Of a DNA stretch of 32,660 nucleotides, positions 1-8,265 are shown piece by piece; the stretch's first letter is position 1; every line of letters starts with the position of its first letter. The notes under the pieces are model-generated. The model was not told the origin of the DNA and ran no database searches. It saw only the letters and a list, made by a program, of their open reading frames with translations. Origin of the DNA: CAYWXV01 sp964462535 (lineage in GTDB: Bacteria > Bacteroidota > Ignavibacteria > OLB7); contig CAYWXV010000030.1 in the NCBI GenBank assembly GCA_964462535.1, positions 1-32,660 on the forward strand, given 5' to 3'. The translations under genes and the position numbers were made by a program.

Positions 1-1
1 A

Positions 2-976
2 CTACGCATTCCGTTTCAGTGCGAACTCAATGAACTCCAGGAGCGAGCGCTTCGCCGGACCGTCGTCGAAGTGGGATATCGCTTCACGGGCTCGTTCACA
101 GTACTCGATTGCGGTCTTTTCCGCATAGACCAAGCCGCCGTACTGCGTCACGAATTCCTGGATGATGCGCGGTCGCTCCGCGACATCGTTCTTCTTCCTG
201 ATCAACGATAGTATGTGACGCGTCTCCTTTCGTGGAGCCACGTTCATTGCGTAGATCAGCGGGAGGGTAAGCTTACGCTCCTTGATGTCGTTTCCGGTCG
301 GTTTGCCGATCGACTTGCTGGTTGAGACGTAATCGAAAATATCGTCGCGAATCTGGAAGGCGATTCCGACCATCTCGCCATACGTCCTCAATGACGCACG
401 CACCCCCGGGTCGTCCGTCGCGCTCGACGCGCCGAGCTCGCAACAGGCGCCGATCAGTGATGCCGTTTTGTCGGAAATAATTCGGAAATACTCCTCCTCC
501 TGAATATCGAGCTTGCGCGATTTCTGAATCTGAAGCAATTCCCCTTCGCTCATTCGTCGAACAGTGTCGCTGGTGATTTTCAGAAAACCGAATTCATCAT
601 GCTCCACGGCGACAAGGAGCCCGCGTGAGAGGAGGTAATCGCCGACGAGGATCGCGACCTTGTTCTTCCAGACGGCGTTTATGGAGGGGAGTCCCCTCCG
701 CTCGTCGGCCTCATCTACCACGTCGTCATGAACAAGTGTGGCGGTGTGGAGGAGTTCGACCATCGCGGCCGCGACGTAGCTCCGCCTCGAAATTCCTCCC
801 GCGACCTCTGCCGCAAGAAGCACCAGCATCGGCCGTACCTGTTTTCCCTTCTGACGAAGAAGATAGCGGACGACGATATCGAGCAGGAGTATCCGCGACG
901 TCATCGACTCGCGGAAGAACTTGCGGAACTCCTTCAGGTCCCCCTCGACCGGCTTGGAAATGTGGGCCAGGTCCAT
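2..976 (-). CDS. ispB: Polyprenyl diphosphate synthase (trans-isoprenyl chain elongation)
   Basis: This 324-aa protein condenses isopentenyl diphosphate units onto an allylic primer to make a long all-trans polyprenyl diphosphate, most likely the side chain of menaquinone. The first aspartate-rich motif DDVVD is at residues 84-88 and the second, DDIFD, at 211-215. The GKQVRP substrate-binding segment is near residue 44, and the length is normal for the family. The stop codon lies at bases 2-4, so the gene is complete. Its ATG overlaps the tatC TGA by one base (TGATG), which indicates translational coupling at the end of the rpiB-glyA-tatC operon. The family is certain. The product chain length (hexa-, hepta- or octaprenyl) cannot be read from the sequence, so the symbol is approximate. 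Confidence 0.93.
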   Translation of the reverse strand: MDLAHISKPVEGDLKEFRKFFRESMTSRILLLDIVVRYLLRQKGKQVRPMLVLLAAEVAGGISRRSYVAAAMVELLHTATLVHDDVVDEADERRGLPSINAVWKNKVAILVGDYLLSRGLLVAVEHDEFGFLKITSDTVRRMSEGELLQIQKSRKLDIQEEEYFRIISDKTASLIGACCELGASSATDDPGVRASLRTYGEMVGIAFQIRDDIFDYVSTSKSIGKPTGNDIKERKLTLPLIYAMNVAPRKETRHILSLIRKKNDVAERPRIIQEFVTQYGGLVYAEKTAIEYCERAREAISHFDDGPAKRSLLEFIEFALKRNA

Positions 977-1776
977 CAGGCTTGGTTGTTCATCTCATCC
1001 ATGGCCTTGTCCCGTTGTCGAAGCGCCGAGGCCGAGACCAGGATGCTGATTTCATAGAGGGCGTAGAGGGGAACGGCCAGGAGAAGCTGATTCACGGGGT
1101 CGGGTGTAGGGGTAATAATTGCCGCTACGATTAGAATCACCACAGCAGCGTGTCGTCGATAGCGTCGTAGGAAGTCTGGTGTGGCAATGCCGAATCGGGA
1201 AAGAGCGTAGCTCAGCATCGGCATTTCGAAGACGCCGCCACACGCCAGTATGAATCCGAGCACGAAACTGAAGTAGTCGGTTACGGCAATTTTGTTTTCG
1301 ACCTGCCCGATCACGAACCCACCGAGGAAGGAAAGGGAGGTCGGCACCATCACGAAATAGGCGAACGCGACACCACTCAGGAAACAGAAGATTGTGGCGA
1401 TCGCGATGACGGAGACGTACCGGCGCTCTCGCGGAAAGAGCCCCGGTTTGACAAAGGACCAGAACTGCCACGTTACGAACGGGATCGCTACAATCAGTCC
1501 GCTGATGAGCACCACCTGGATCACCAGCGTGATCTGTCCCATCGGCTGCGTGTTGATCAGCGAGAGTTTCGCATTGACCGATGGTCGGAGGAGAATATCC
1601 TCTGTGATTTCCCTATAAAAGAACGAGCAGACACCGGCTGAAACCACCAGCGCGATCAGCGACTTGATAATTCGCCACCGGAGTTCTTCAAGGTGATCGA
1701 AGAAACCCATTTCCCCGCCACGTCGTCCCTCCTCGGGCTCGTCGCTACGGTCGATGTCAAGGGGTTCTTCCGTCAT
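976..1776 (-). CDS. tatC: Sec-independent (Tat) protein translocase subunit TatC
   Basis: TatC is the integral inner-membrane receptor for twin-arginine signal peptides. The protein has the family layout: an acidic cytoplasmic N-terminus, the FFDHLEELRWR motif just before the first helix, six hydrophobic segments, and the conserved FVKPGLFPRERRY loop. At 266 aa it is of normal length. A TTG codon lies one triplet upstream at 1779, but the ATG at 1776 overlaps the glyA TGA as TGATG, the same arrangement as at the next junction, so I prefer the ATG. No tatA or tatB gene is in the window, so the partner must be encoded elsewhere. The acidic, arginine-rich N-terminal extension of about 25 residues is somewhat longer than in E. 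coli TatC. Confidence 0.95.
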   Translation of the reverse strand: MTEEPLDIDRSDEPEEGRRGGEMGFFDHLEELRWRIIKSLIALVVSAGVCSFFYREITEDILLRPSVNAKLSLINTQPMGQITLVIQVVLISGLIVAIPFVTWQFWSFVKPGLFPRERRYVSVIAIATIFCFLSGVAFAYFVMVPTSLSFLGGFVIGQVENKIAVTDYFSFVLGFILACGGVFEMPMLSYALSRFGIATPDFLRRYRRHAAVVILIVAAIITPTPDPVNQLLLAVPLYALYEISILVSASALRQRDKAMDEMNNQA

Positions 1777-3089
1777 CAAAGCTCAGCCTCTTGAAGCAAC
1801 TCCGGGTAGAGCGGCCATCCATTGCAGAATTCCCGCACCTCGTCCTTCACCGTTTTCTCTGTCTCCGCGTCATCGATATTGGAGAGGACGCGATCGATCA
1901 GCTCGACGATTCTCGCCATTTCAGGCTCCTTCATTCCACGCGTCGTCATCGCCGGGGCTCCAAGTCGGATGCCGGACGTGATAAGAGGCGAACGATCATC
2001 GAACGGGACGGCGTTCTTGTTGCAGGTAATGCCGGCACGGTCCAAGGACTGCTCGGCGGCCTTGCCGGTTATCCCCTTGTTTCGCAGATCGACCAGCATC
2101 AAATGATTGTCTGTTCCGCCGGAGACGACGTTGTATCCACGTTCGACCAGCGCCGCAGCCATCGCCTGAGCGTTCCGAATGACCTGTCCCGTGTAGTCGC
2201 GGAAGTCATCGGTAAGGCACTCACCGAACGCGACACCCTTTGCTGCGATCACATGCATCAACGGTCCCCCCTGAATTCCGGGCATTACCCAGCCGTCGAT
2301 GATTTCCGACATCATCTTCACCCGTCCCGACTTTGGCGCGACAATGCCGAACGGATTCTCGAAATCCTTTCCGAGAAGGATAACTCCGCCGCGGGGTCCC
2401 CGGAGGGTTTTATGTGTCGTCGACGTAACGACGTGACAATGTTCAACGGGTGAGTCGAGCCATCCCTTGGCGATCAAGCCCGCGGGATGCGCAATGTCGG
2501 CCATCAGAAATGCCCCTGACTCGCGCGCGATCTCGCCAAATGTCTTGTAGTCGATATTGCGACTGTAGGCCGACGCACCGACGGTGATCATTTTCGGGCG
2601 ATGCTTCAGTGCCTGCTCGCGTACGATGTTATAGTCGATACGCCCTGTCTCGGCATCGACGCCGTAGCTGATGAAATTGTAGAAGCGTCCCGAGAAATTG
2701 ACGGTCGATCCGTGCGTCAAATGGCCCCCGTGGGAGAGATCCATGCCGAGGACGGTATCCCCATGCTGGAGGAAGGAGAAGTAGACGGCCATGTTCGCCG
2801 ACGACCCGGAATGGGGCTGGACGTTCGCGTACTCGGCGCCGAAAAGGGTTCGCACTCGTTCCTGAGCCAGCGATTCGGCCACGTCGACCCATTCACATCC
2901 ACCGTAGTACCGCTTTCCCGGATACCCCTCAGCATACTTGTTCGTCAGGACGGATCCCTGCGCCTCCAGAACAGCGCGGCTCGTGAAGTTCTCGCTGGCA
3001 ATCAACTCCAGCTTGTCGTTCTGGCGATGCAATTCCGCCTTGATGGCGGCAAACATTTCGGGATCGTTCAGTCGAAGGTTCGAAGACAT
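1776..3089 (-). CDS. glyA: Serine hydroxymethyltransferase
   Basis: This cytosolic PLP enzyme interconverts serine and glycine while charging tetrahydrofolate with a one-carbon unit. The PLP lysine is K227 in the VTSTTHKTLRGPRGG motif. The cofactor-binding DIAHPAG segment is at residues 198-204 and the N-terminal LIASENF motif at about 29-35. At 437 aa it is slightly longer than typical bacterial versions (about 415-430). The start is an ATG at 3089. The gene lies 69 nt downstream of rpiB and its stop codon overlaps the tatC start, so it sits in the middle of a four-gene operon. Nothing looks damaged. Assignment is by strong similarity to the family and conserved catalytic residues. Confidence 0.97.
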   Translation of the reverse strand: MSSNLRLNDPEMFAAIKAELHRQNDKLELIASENFTSRAVLEAQGSVLTNKYAEGYPGKRYYGGCEWVDVAESLAQERVRTLFGAEYANVQPHSGSSANMAVYFSFLQHGDTVLGMDLSHGGHLTHGSTVNFSGRFYNFISYGVDAETGRIDYNIVREQALKHRPKMITVGASAYSRNIDYKTFGEIARESGAFLMADIAHPAGLIAKGWLDSPVEHCHVVTSTTHKTLRGPRGGVILLGKDFENPFGIVAPKSGRVKMMSEIIDGWVMPGIQGGPLMHVIAAKGVAFGECLTDDFRDYTGQVIRNAQAMAAALVERGYNVVSGGTDNHLMLVDLRNKGITGKAAEQSLDRAGITCNKNAVPFDDRSPLITSGIRLGAPAMTTRGMKEPEMARIVELIDRVLSNIDDAETEKTVKDEVREFCNGWPLYPELLQEAEL

Positions 3090-3158
3090 GATTCTGTTGA
3101 TATCCGTTGTGTACCGAAAGCGTTCAGGGTTCGCGACACGCGCTGTTCCGCGACCGAG

Positions 3159-3626
3159 TCACGCCGTGTCTTTCTTGCCCGTACCCTCTGCATCGTGAAT
3201 CTTGAGGACGCGACGTCGATGCCGCTCGTCGACGCTGGCCGGCGTGTTCAGGAACGTCTGCACGATCTGCCATGCCGTGTCCCAATCCACAAGTCGTTCG
3301 CCAAGCGTCAGGACGTTGGCGTGATTGTGTTCGCGGGCGAGCGACGCCATCTCCGGGGTCAGGCAGTTGGCGGCCCGGATGCCATGCACCTTGTTTGCCA
3401 CAATCGACACCCCGATTCCCGAGCCGCAGACGATAATGCCGCGAGCCGACTCGCCACTGGCGACCGACGTCGCCGCCGCCCGCGCGTAGTCGGGGTAATC
3501 CGTCGACTCCGTGCTATCCGTCCCCAAATCGATGACATCGTACCCCATTTCGCGGAGACGCTCCGCGATCCTGGTCTTATAGGCGACTCCACCATGATCG
3601 GCCGCCACCGCTATTCGTTCAGACAT
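3159..3626 (-). CDS. rpiB: Ribose-5-phosphate isomerase B (RpiB/LacAB family)
   Basis: RpiB interconverts ribose 5-phosphate and ribulose 5-phosphate in the non-oxidative pentose phosphate pathway. The 155-aa protein starts MSERIAVAADHGG, with the substrate-binding D10-H11 pair. It carries the catalytic cysteine C67 in CGSGIGVSIVANK and the base H100 in REHNHANVL. The open frame continues far upstream, but that part is only a shadow of the neighbouring barrel gene. The ATG at 3626 gives the family length and places a TATATTTG promoter box about 30 nt upstream. It is the first gene of the rpiB-glyA-tatC-polyprenyl synthase operon. The C-terminal tail of about 15 residues is variable in this family. 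Confidence 0.95.
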   Translation of the reverse strand: MSERIAVAADHGGVAYKTRIAERLREMGYDVIDLGTDSTESTDYPDYARAAATSVASGESARGIIVCGSGIGVSIVANKVHGIRAANCLTPEMASLAREHNHANVLTLGERLVDWDTAWQIVQTFLNTPASVDERHRRRVLKIHDAEGTGKKDTA

Positions 3627-3653
3627 GATGTGGAGATTGGGAAGGTAGGGGGG

Positions 3654-3661
3654 CAAATATA
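3654..3661 (-). promoter_or_regulatory. Bacteroidota-type -7 box (TAnnTTTG) before rpiB
   Basis: Read on the minus strand the sequence is TATATTTG, a perfect match to the TAnnTTTG -7 element used by the primary sigma factor of Bacteroidota. It lies 27 nt upstream of the rpiB ATG, which would give a short leader of roughly 20 nt. No convincing TTTG -33 element is present at the usual distance; a TCGACA sequence lies about 21 nt further upstream. The box would drive the four-gene rpiB operon. The assignment rests on the motif and its position only. Confidence 0.5.
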
Positions 3662-3723
3662 GGGGATTGAGGGTGAGTGGGGTGTCGATTCTGGGGACTG
3701 GAGGCTTGTCAGACGGCAGACGG

Positions 3724-4722
3724 CTACAGGTCGAACGATAGAGCCACGTGCCATGTGATCTGGCCCAGGCCGAAGTCGCGACGGCCTGAGAAGTCGGCGC
3801 GACAAGGTGACCCCGGGACGACGACGTTGAATCCCGCCCCCAGGTCGCCGCGACTATCAACACCGGCGTGGAGCGCAAGGGAGAGGTCGTCAATCGATGG
3901 AGCGTACTCGACGCCAAGTCCAACAACTCCCGAATCCCCCCCCTCGTCCACGGCTCCCTCAATGGCGGCCGCCAGGTATGTCCGCGGGCGTTGGGCCTTC
4001 CGTCGACCGATTCCCGTTGGATCAACTCGGACCGTGTCAAATCGTTCCTCGAGCGGATGGACGTAGCCGCCGCCGATGCGCAACCTCCATGGCAAACGTT
4101 CGCGGGGTCCAGCTCCTTCGTTCCACGAAAGTTCCCCAGCCGCATTCGAGAGGACGAATCCCATCGATACTTGATCGAGAAACAGAAACGAGGTGGAAAG
4201 ATCGAGCGCATACCCGCTGGCGCCCCCCTCCATGCCGGACAACGACGATCGAAGGTAGCGGAGTGTCGTGCCGAGTGACGCAGGACCGAGCGACAAACCG
4301 CCACCGACTGAAAATGCGATATCGGTGCTCGTGAATGTCCCTGTGGGTCGGTCGTCTGCCGTGAAGCCTCGGTATTCCCCGGCCTGCCACGATGTGATCC
4401 CGACACTGAGCCCACCTTCCGAGCCAAAGGGGAGCCCAACGCCCGCCGCATAGAAGCTCTGACCGTCCGACAGGAGCGAGGTCGTGACCGTGGCAACGGG
4501 TTCGGGAAGGCGTGTCAACCAGGAGCCATCGCGGAAAATTGCGCCTGCAGGATTGGAGAAGGGGAACGCAATGCCCCCAAATCCGGCCTCGGGCGGCGTG
4601 ACCGTTCGCTCCAGAAACGCTCCCGCTCTACCCCCGAGTTCCTGACCGTCCGCAAGCGCCACCGTCAAGACAACGCCAATAATCGGTCCCAGAAGAGATT
4701 GTATTGCCAGTAGACGTGGCAC
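3724..4722 (-). CDS. PorV/PorQ-like outer-membrane beta-barrel protein
   Basis: The 332-aa predicted exported protein starts at a GTG (MPRLLAIQ...) with a hydrophobic signal segment ending near ALADGQ. The mature N-terminus runs GGRAGAFLE, then GFGGIAFPFSNPAGA. This resembles the 'gARAmGmGga...a...NPAg' opening of the UPF0164/PorV family of T9SS-associated outer-membrane proteins. The rest is alternating glycine-rich amphipathic strands, and the chain ends LSFDL, a plausible barrel insertion signal. In characterised T9SS bacteria, PorV shuttles cargo to the sortase, and paralogues of unknown role are common. It stands alone, 97 nt from the rpiB start, in the same orientation as the secreted-protein genes upstream. 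An outer-membrane location is well supported. The PorV-type role is inference. Confidence 0.65.
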   Translation of the reverse strand: MPRLLAIQSLLGPIIGVVLTVALADGQELGGRAGAFLERTVTPPEAGFGGIAFPFSNPAGAIFRDGSWLTRLPEPVATVTTSLLSDGQSFYAAGVGLPFGSEGGLSVGITSWQAGEYRGFTADDRPTGTFTSTDIAFSVGGGLSLGPASLGTTLRYLRSSLSGMEGGASGYALDLSTSFLFLDQVSMGFVLSNAAGELSWNEGAGPRERLPWRLRIGGGYVHPLEERFDTVRVDPTGIGRRKAQRPRTYLAAAIEGAVDEGGDSGVVGLGVEYAPSIDDLSLALHAGVDSRGDLGAGFNVVVPGSPCRADFSGRRDFGLGQITWHVALSFDL

Positions 4723-5056
4723 GTGAGACTACACCTGTTAAGAATTAGCGATCGGGCGGGAGGATGTGGGTACCCGTGCGGTCGCCGTTGGACTGCGGCA
4801 CACCTTTGCGAGCACGGACTTGGAATGATACCCAGAGGCACGCCTCGGGGATCCGGCTTGACTCATGCGCAACGAACGCGCCGAAGATCTCTGGTCGCTG
4901 CACCCCAAGAGGCGATAAGAACGCTCTCGATCTCTTGGTTCTGCGCCTCATCGCTCATGCCGACGCACCAATGGACGCGGCATTCGCTCGTCAATGCTCC
5001 CCTCGACCTCACGCGTTTCGAATAGCCTCGTGATCTGAGCGCTATTCAACAGTCTG
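4723..5056. other. Intergenic region holding a repeat copy
   Basis: This 334-base gap separates the small sorting-domain gene from the barrel gene. I see no credible coding sequence; the short open frames here show no conserved composition. The right part (about 4911-5055) is one copy of the intergenic repeat described separately. The left part would contain the upstream region of the barrel gene. Read on the minus strand, it carries TAATTCTT near 4739-4746, a weak match to the TAnnTTTG box. Confidence 0.6.
4911..5055 (+). repeat. Diverged copy 1 of a ~140-bp intergenic repeat
   Basis: This stretch aligns along most of its length with 14531-14668. Shared blocks in the same order are AACGC-CGATCTC (about 4920-4933), TCATCG-TCAT (4949-4958), a TCGTC...CTCGACCTCACGCG block (about 4989-5015), GCCTC-GATC-GAG (5025-5039) and the identical 13-mer TATTCAACAGTCT at 5043-5055. 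Copy 1 is about 10 bases longer in the middle. Its right end stops immediately before the stop codon of the neighbouring minus-strand gene. A 7-bp inverted repeat GAATAGC/GCTATTC (5020-5026 and 5041-5047) lies inside. The left end is more degenerate than that of copy 2. It carries no coding capacity, so it is best seen as a MITE-like or small dispersed repeat. Confidence 0.6.
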
Positions 5057-5452
5057 CTAGCGTGACAGCATCACTTTGTTGACGATACGCTGACCGTTCG
5101 CCTCGAGCACAACGATGTAGGGGCCTGTTGGCAGCCCGGAGGTCAGAAAACGGAACGGATAGTCTCCCTTTTCCACGGCAGTAATCGGATGGACCTGTAT
5201 CAGGCGCCCGATCATGTTGTACAGGGCGACTCGCAGCCGCGGTGCGTCCTCAGGGAACGATGCCTGAAGAATGATGCTCTCATCCTCAGCCGAACGACTG
5301 ATCGACGTCGTGATCTCCCGTTTCTTCGGGTCGGGCTGCTGCGCCAGCTCTTCGCGCGGCCCCTTACCCGACGTTCCGGCCGCAAACGAGAACGGCGTGT
5401 TCAACGCCGTTACGAGGGCCGCGAATAGTAGAACCGGTAGAAGTCGTTTCAT
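5057..5452 (-). CDS. Small secreted protein, essentially a T9SS-type C-terminal sorting domain
   Basis: The 131-aa product has a clear signal peptide (MKRLLPVLLFAALVTALNTPFSFA). A charged linker of about 40 residues follows. The C-terminal domain of about 75 residues has the pattern of type A sorting domains: RVALYNMIGRLIQ, then a GDYPFRF strand, then LPTGPYIVVLEANGQRIVNKVMLSR ending at the chain terminus. In known T9SS systems such domains carry large cargo across the outer membrane. Here there is almost no cargo in front of it. The ATG overlaps the stop codon of the upstream gene by 4 nt (ATGA), so the two are co-translated. The function is unknown. It may be an accessory or adaptor of the 938-aa neighbour, or a remnant of a larger protein. 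Confidence 0.75.
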   Translation of the reverse strand: MKRLLPVLLFAALVTALNTPFSFAAGTSGKGPREELAQQPDPKKREITTSISRSAEDESIILQASFPEDAPRLRVALYNMIGRLIQVHPITAVEKGDYPFRFLTSGLPTGPYIVVLEANGQRIVNKVMLSR

Positions 5453-8265
5453 CGTCTCTTCAGCACGTAGAGTGGCAGGACTATTCGGTCTCCGAGACTC
5501 GATTCAATCAGACAAATATAAGCGCCGTTCGCCACAAACCGCCCGTCGCCGTTCAATCCGTCCCAGCGGGCGATATGCCGGCCCGGCTCGAGACTTTCAC
5601 CATCCAATACCTTCCTGACGAGAGCGCGAGAGGCGTCGAAGATCGACATGGTCACGTCGCCCCCCCGGGCCAGATTGAAGACGATTCGAACACGCCCTCC
5701 TGACTCTCCCGCGCCAGGGTCAAACGGGTTTGGAGCGACGTAGTCCCCATCGGCAAGGCGGCTCACTTCCAACGTTGCCGCGCCATACTCACACGATCCA
5801 TCGGGGTCGGCCTCACAGCACAAGCGGAGGCGGATCTCACCAGAGAATTCGTCGGGCACGGTGAGTGCGTATCGCCCTGAATCACGATCGGCGGGCGCAA
5901 GGCGTCGCCACGTGGTGCCGTCCTGGCTTACCTGGACGCCGATCTGGCGGCACATGAAGTCTGCTGGATTGAACGTGATCAACCGGTCACGCGACTGGCT
6001 TGTGTCTCCCGGTTCCAGCGCAATCTGACGGCGCGGAAGGGGGACGGACCACGCTACCGTATCCGAGACAACCCTTCCATCGGGTGTCGTGAGACGGACG
6101 CGGAGCGGTATGGTCTCCTGGGCTCCGCACCGGTACTCCTCGCTACAGCTCAGATCGAAATTGGCGACCACGAGGCTGTCGTCTATTTGCACCGTCCCGC
6201 TCGTTGGGGTGGTCCACGGATTCTGTCCAATTGACACCTGGAGCACTACCTCCTCAACACAATCGAGCCTCCCCCTTACTGTTACGCGATCGCCAAAGCG
6301 TACCTCGCTCACGTCGCCAACCACCTCCAGAATCGCCGGCTGAGTCACGGTGAAGAGCGTGGACGTGTCCGTGATGTCAGGCGCGCCGAGGTCGACAATG
6401 CGAAATCGGTAGCCGCCGGGCGGCAGGTTATCTGTCGCGATGCGCACCGAATCGAAGCCAGGGCGGGACGAGCGGGAGATGGATATGGTCGAATCACCCG
6501 CGGGTCCCATCAGGATCACGTCGACGCCGTCTTCACCACCGCCAATTCGGCGCCGCCAGCGGAGGGTCAAGGTATCGCCACGGCAGACATCCAGAGATGA
6601 CGGAGTTGGGGGCCCAAACGGCCCGGGAGCTCGGACCCCAAACGCCCACGTCGCCCGATCCGTGACGACGATCAGGTCATTACCGAAATCTCCGTCGATG
6701 TCGGCAATTGCCGCAGAGCGGACGGGTGACCCCAGATGGAATGTGCGGACCGTTCGGAAGTATTTCTCGTTGAGTTCTCCGAAACCGGGGTCCTTGTATG
6801 GGAGCATCTGAAGAATGGAGACGGAATCACCGGCCGCAATCACCAACTCCTGCCGATCAAATTGGTCTCTCACCAGATCGCCGGCCGCAAGAAGTCGTCC
6901 GTCGAAGCGCTGGGAGGCGAACCGGGTAAGCACGCTCCCATCCCGTTCGTTCCATCGGAAAACCTCCAGCCGATTCCCCGCAACATCGCCGTCGTCGTCC
7001 CGCTGACGGGCGGCAACAACCTCGTCCAGGAAGTTGTTCGGGTATTGCTGCCGTTCCGGGAGCCCGTTGTTCGTGACGTCACCGTCCAGATCGGCGGTAA
7101 CGATTCGCCATCCGACGTTGCGGACGGCATCATCCCCGTAGTTACCGAAATCGGCGCCGCCACCAGTGAATGCCTCTTTCATCTGAATCGACGGGCTTCC
7201 AGGTGAGGCTTCGGTATGATCACGAGTAATAATTCGGAAATAGTCGCCACCAGCGCTTGGACTGTTGTAGAGGGTCGCGACATACCCCCGACCGGTTGCG
7301 GCCAGGGATGGATCGGGTGGGGGGGGAAGCGAAACCGTCTCGACGTTCCGGAACTGACCTCCGTTGTCCACCAGATCGATGGATGCTGCCCGGTCCGTGG
7401 TTGTCGGCGATCCGTTCACAGGAGGGGCTGGCGTGGGCGTCGCTGTGAATGGGGGTGAGAAGCTATAGGTCCGCGTGGAGACAATGACGTACCGGAGGAG
7501 CGTCGCAGGGTCGAAGATCAGGGCCGGGTGCGAGGGGTACGGATCGGGTGCGACGGGATATCGCTCGAGAAATCGTCCTACCTCAAACAGGTTGTGGCCG
7601 CCAATCTGATATCTGACGATGGCATTTGCCAGTGTGTCGGATCCCTGCGGCATGAAGCGGGGCTGCGAAATGACCGCGAGGATCTCTGGCTCCCGCGCAG
7701 CCGCCTGGTACGCCGTGATCGGCACCACAGCTACCAGCCGATTGTCGTCGCTCGTCGCAAGTGGAGGGGGGATCTTCAGTTGTTTTACCGGATTCCCAGC
7801 TGAATCGGCCAGAAACGCCCATAATGAGTCTGTCGGGCCCGTGCTGCGGCGCTCAACGCCAATCGCCACATATCTCGGTTTTCCGGCAGAAAACGGACCT
7901 CCGTTGGTGGGGTCGAATAGTCCGCCAAGGATCAGCCGGTAGGCGTTCGGAAAACTTGCAGAGTAGTCTCTTCGGAGCCGAGTTACGCCGTCCGGGTTGA
8001 GCATCACAAGGGTGTCGGCCACGATTCCCACGACCTGCTGTCGCAAGGGGGAAGAGGCGAGTGCACCGACCAGAATGGTCCCAGATCCTCTCAAATCGCC
8101 CGTTTTCCACTTCACAACAAGCTCTGACTCGTCCGTGGTGGTGTCTCTTCCGAGAGTCTGGCGGGTCCCTTCCGGACTGCCCATCGGATACCACCAGGTG
8201 GCGGCGGTCTGTCCTCCCGCAGTGTGGGCCAGGAGGAAAAAGACTATTGGGAGGAAAATGCGCAC
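5449..8265 (-). CDS. Large secreted protein with FG-GAP-like repeats and FlgD-type C-terminal domain
   Basis: The open frame continues to 8412, but its first 49 codons read as low-complexity arginine/serine sequence. The GTG at 8265 opens directly on a signal peptide (RIFLPIVFFLLAHTAGGQ), so I prefer a 938-aa product. The first half resembles FG-GAP/VCBS propeller proteins, with calcium-loop-like segments such as TADLDGDVTNN and ADIDGDFGNDLIVV. The middle holds several Ig-like beta modules. The last ~95 residues form a FlgD-Ig/T9SS-like domain (VAPNPFDP ... VRIVFNLARGGDVTMSIFD ... GRHIARWDGLNGDGRFVANGAYICLIES ... LYVLKRR). It is therefore predicted to be exported and surface-bound by T9SS. 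It is followed with a 4-nt overlap by the mini sorting-domain gene. The ligand or substrate is unknown. Confidence 0.75.
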   Translation of the reverse strand: MRIFLPIVFFLLAHTAGGQTAATWWYPMGSPEGTRQTLGRDTTTDESELVVKWKTGDLRGSGTILVGALASSPLRQQVVGIVADTLVMLNPDGVTRLRRDYSASFPNAYRLILGGLFDPTNGGPFSAGKPRYVAIGVERRSTGPTDSLWAFLADSAGNPVKQLKIPPPLATSDDNRLVAVVPITAYQAAAREPEILAVISQPRFMPQGSDTLANAIVRYQIGGHNLFEVGRFLERYPVAPDPYPSHPALIFDPATLLRYVIVSTRTYSFSPPFTATPTPAPPVNGSPTTTDRAASIDLVDNGGQFRNVETVSLPPPPDPSLAATGRGYVATLYNSPSAGGDYFRIITRDHTEASPGSPSIQMKEAFTGGGADFGNYGDDAVRNVGWRIVTADLDGDVTNNGLPERQQYPNNFLDEVVAARQRDDDGDVAGNRLEVFRWNERDGSVLTRFASQRFDGRLLAAGDLVRDQFDRQELVIAAGDSVSILQMLPYKDPGFGELNEKYFRTVRTFHLGSPVRSAAIADIDGDFGNDLIVVTDRATWAFGVRAPGPFGPPTPSSLDVCRGDTLTLRWRRRIGGGEDGVDVILMGPAGDSTISISRSSRPGFDSVRIATDNLPPGGYRFRIVDLGAPDITDTSTLFTVTQPAILEVVGDVSEVRFGDRVTVRGRLDCVEEVVLQVSIGQNPWTTPTSGTVQIDDSLVVANFDLSCSEEYRCGAQETIPLRVRLTTPDGRVVSDTVAWSVPLPRRQIALEPGDTSQSRDRLITFNPADFMCRQIGVQVSQDGTTWRRLAPADRDSGRYALTVPDEFSGEIRLRLCCEADPDGSCEYGAATLEVSRLADGDYVAPNPFDPGAGESGGRVRIVFNLARGGDVTMSIFDASRALVRKVLDGESLEPGRHIARWDGLNGDGRFVANGAYICLIESSLGDRIVLPLYVLKRR

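Noticed and set aside
2601..3662. 353-aa plus-strand open frame opposite glyA and rpiB.
   Set aside because: It is the complement of two conserved genes, with no recognisable domain and atypical composition.
3627..4496. Upstream continuation of the rpiB frame as a 445-aa fusion protein.
   Set aside because: The extra part is antisense-like shadow of the barrel gene, is rich in Arg/Ser, and RpiB proteins start at the MSERIAVAADHGG motif.
4723..5033. Short plus-strand open frames in the repeat-containing gap.
   Set aside because: They overlap the repeat copy, have no recognisable sequence features, and have no ribosome site.
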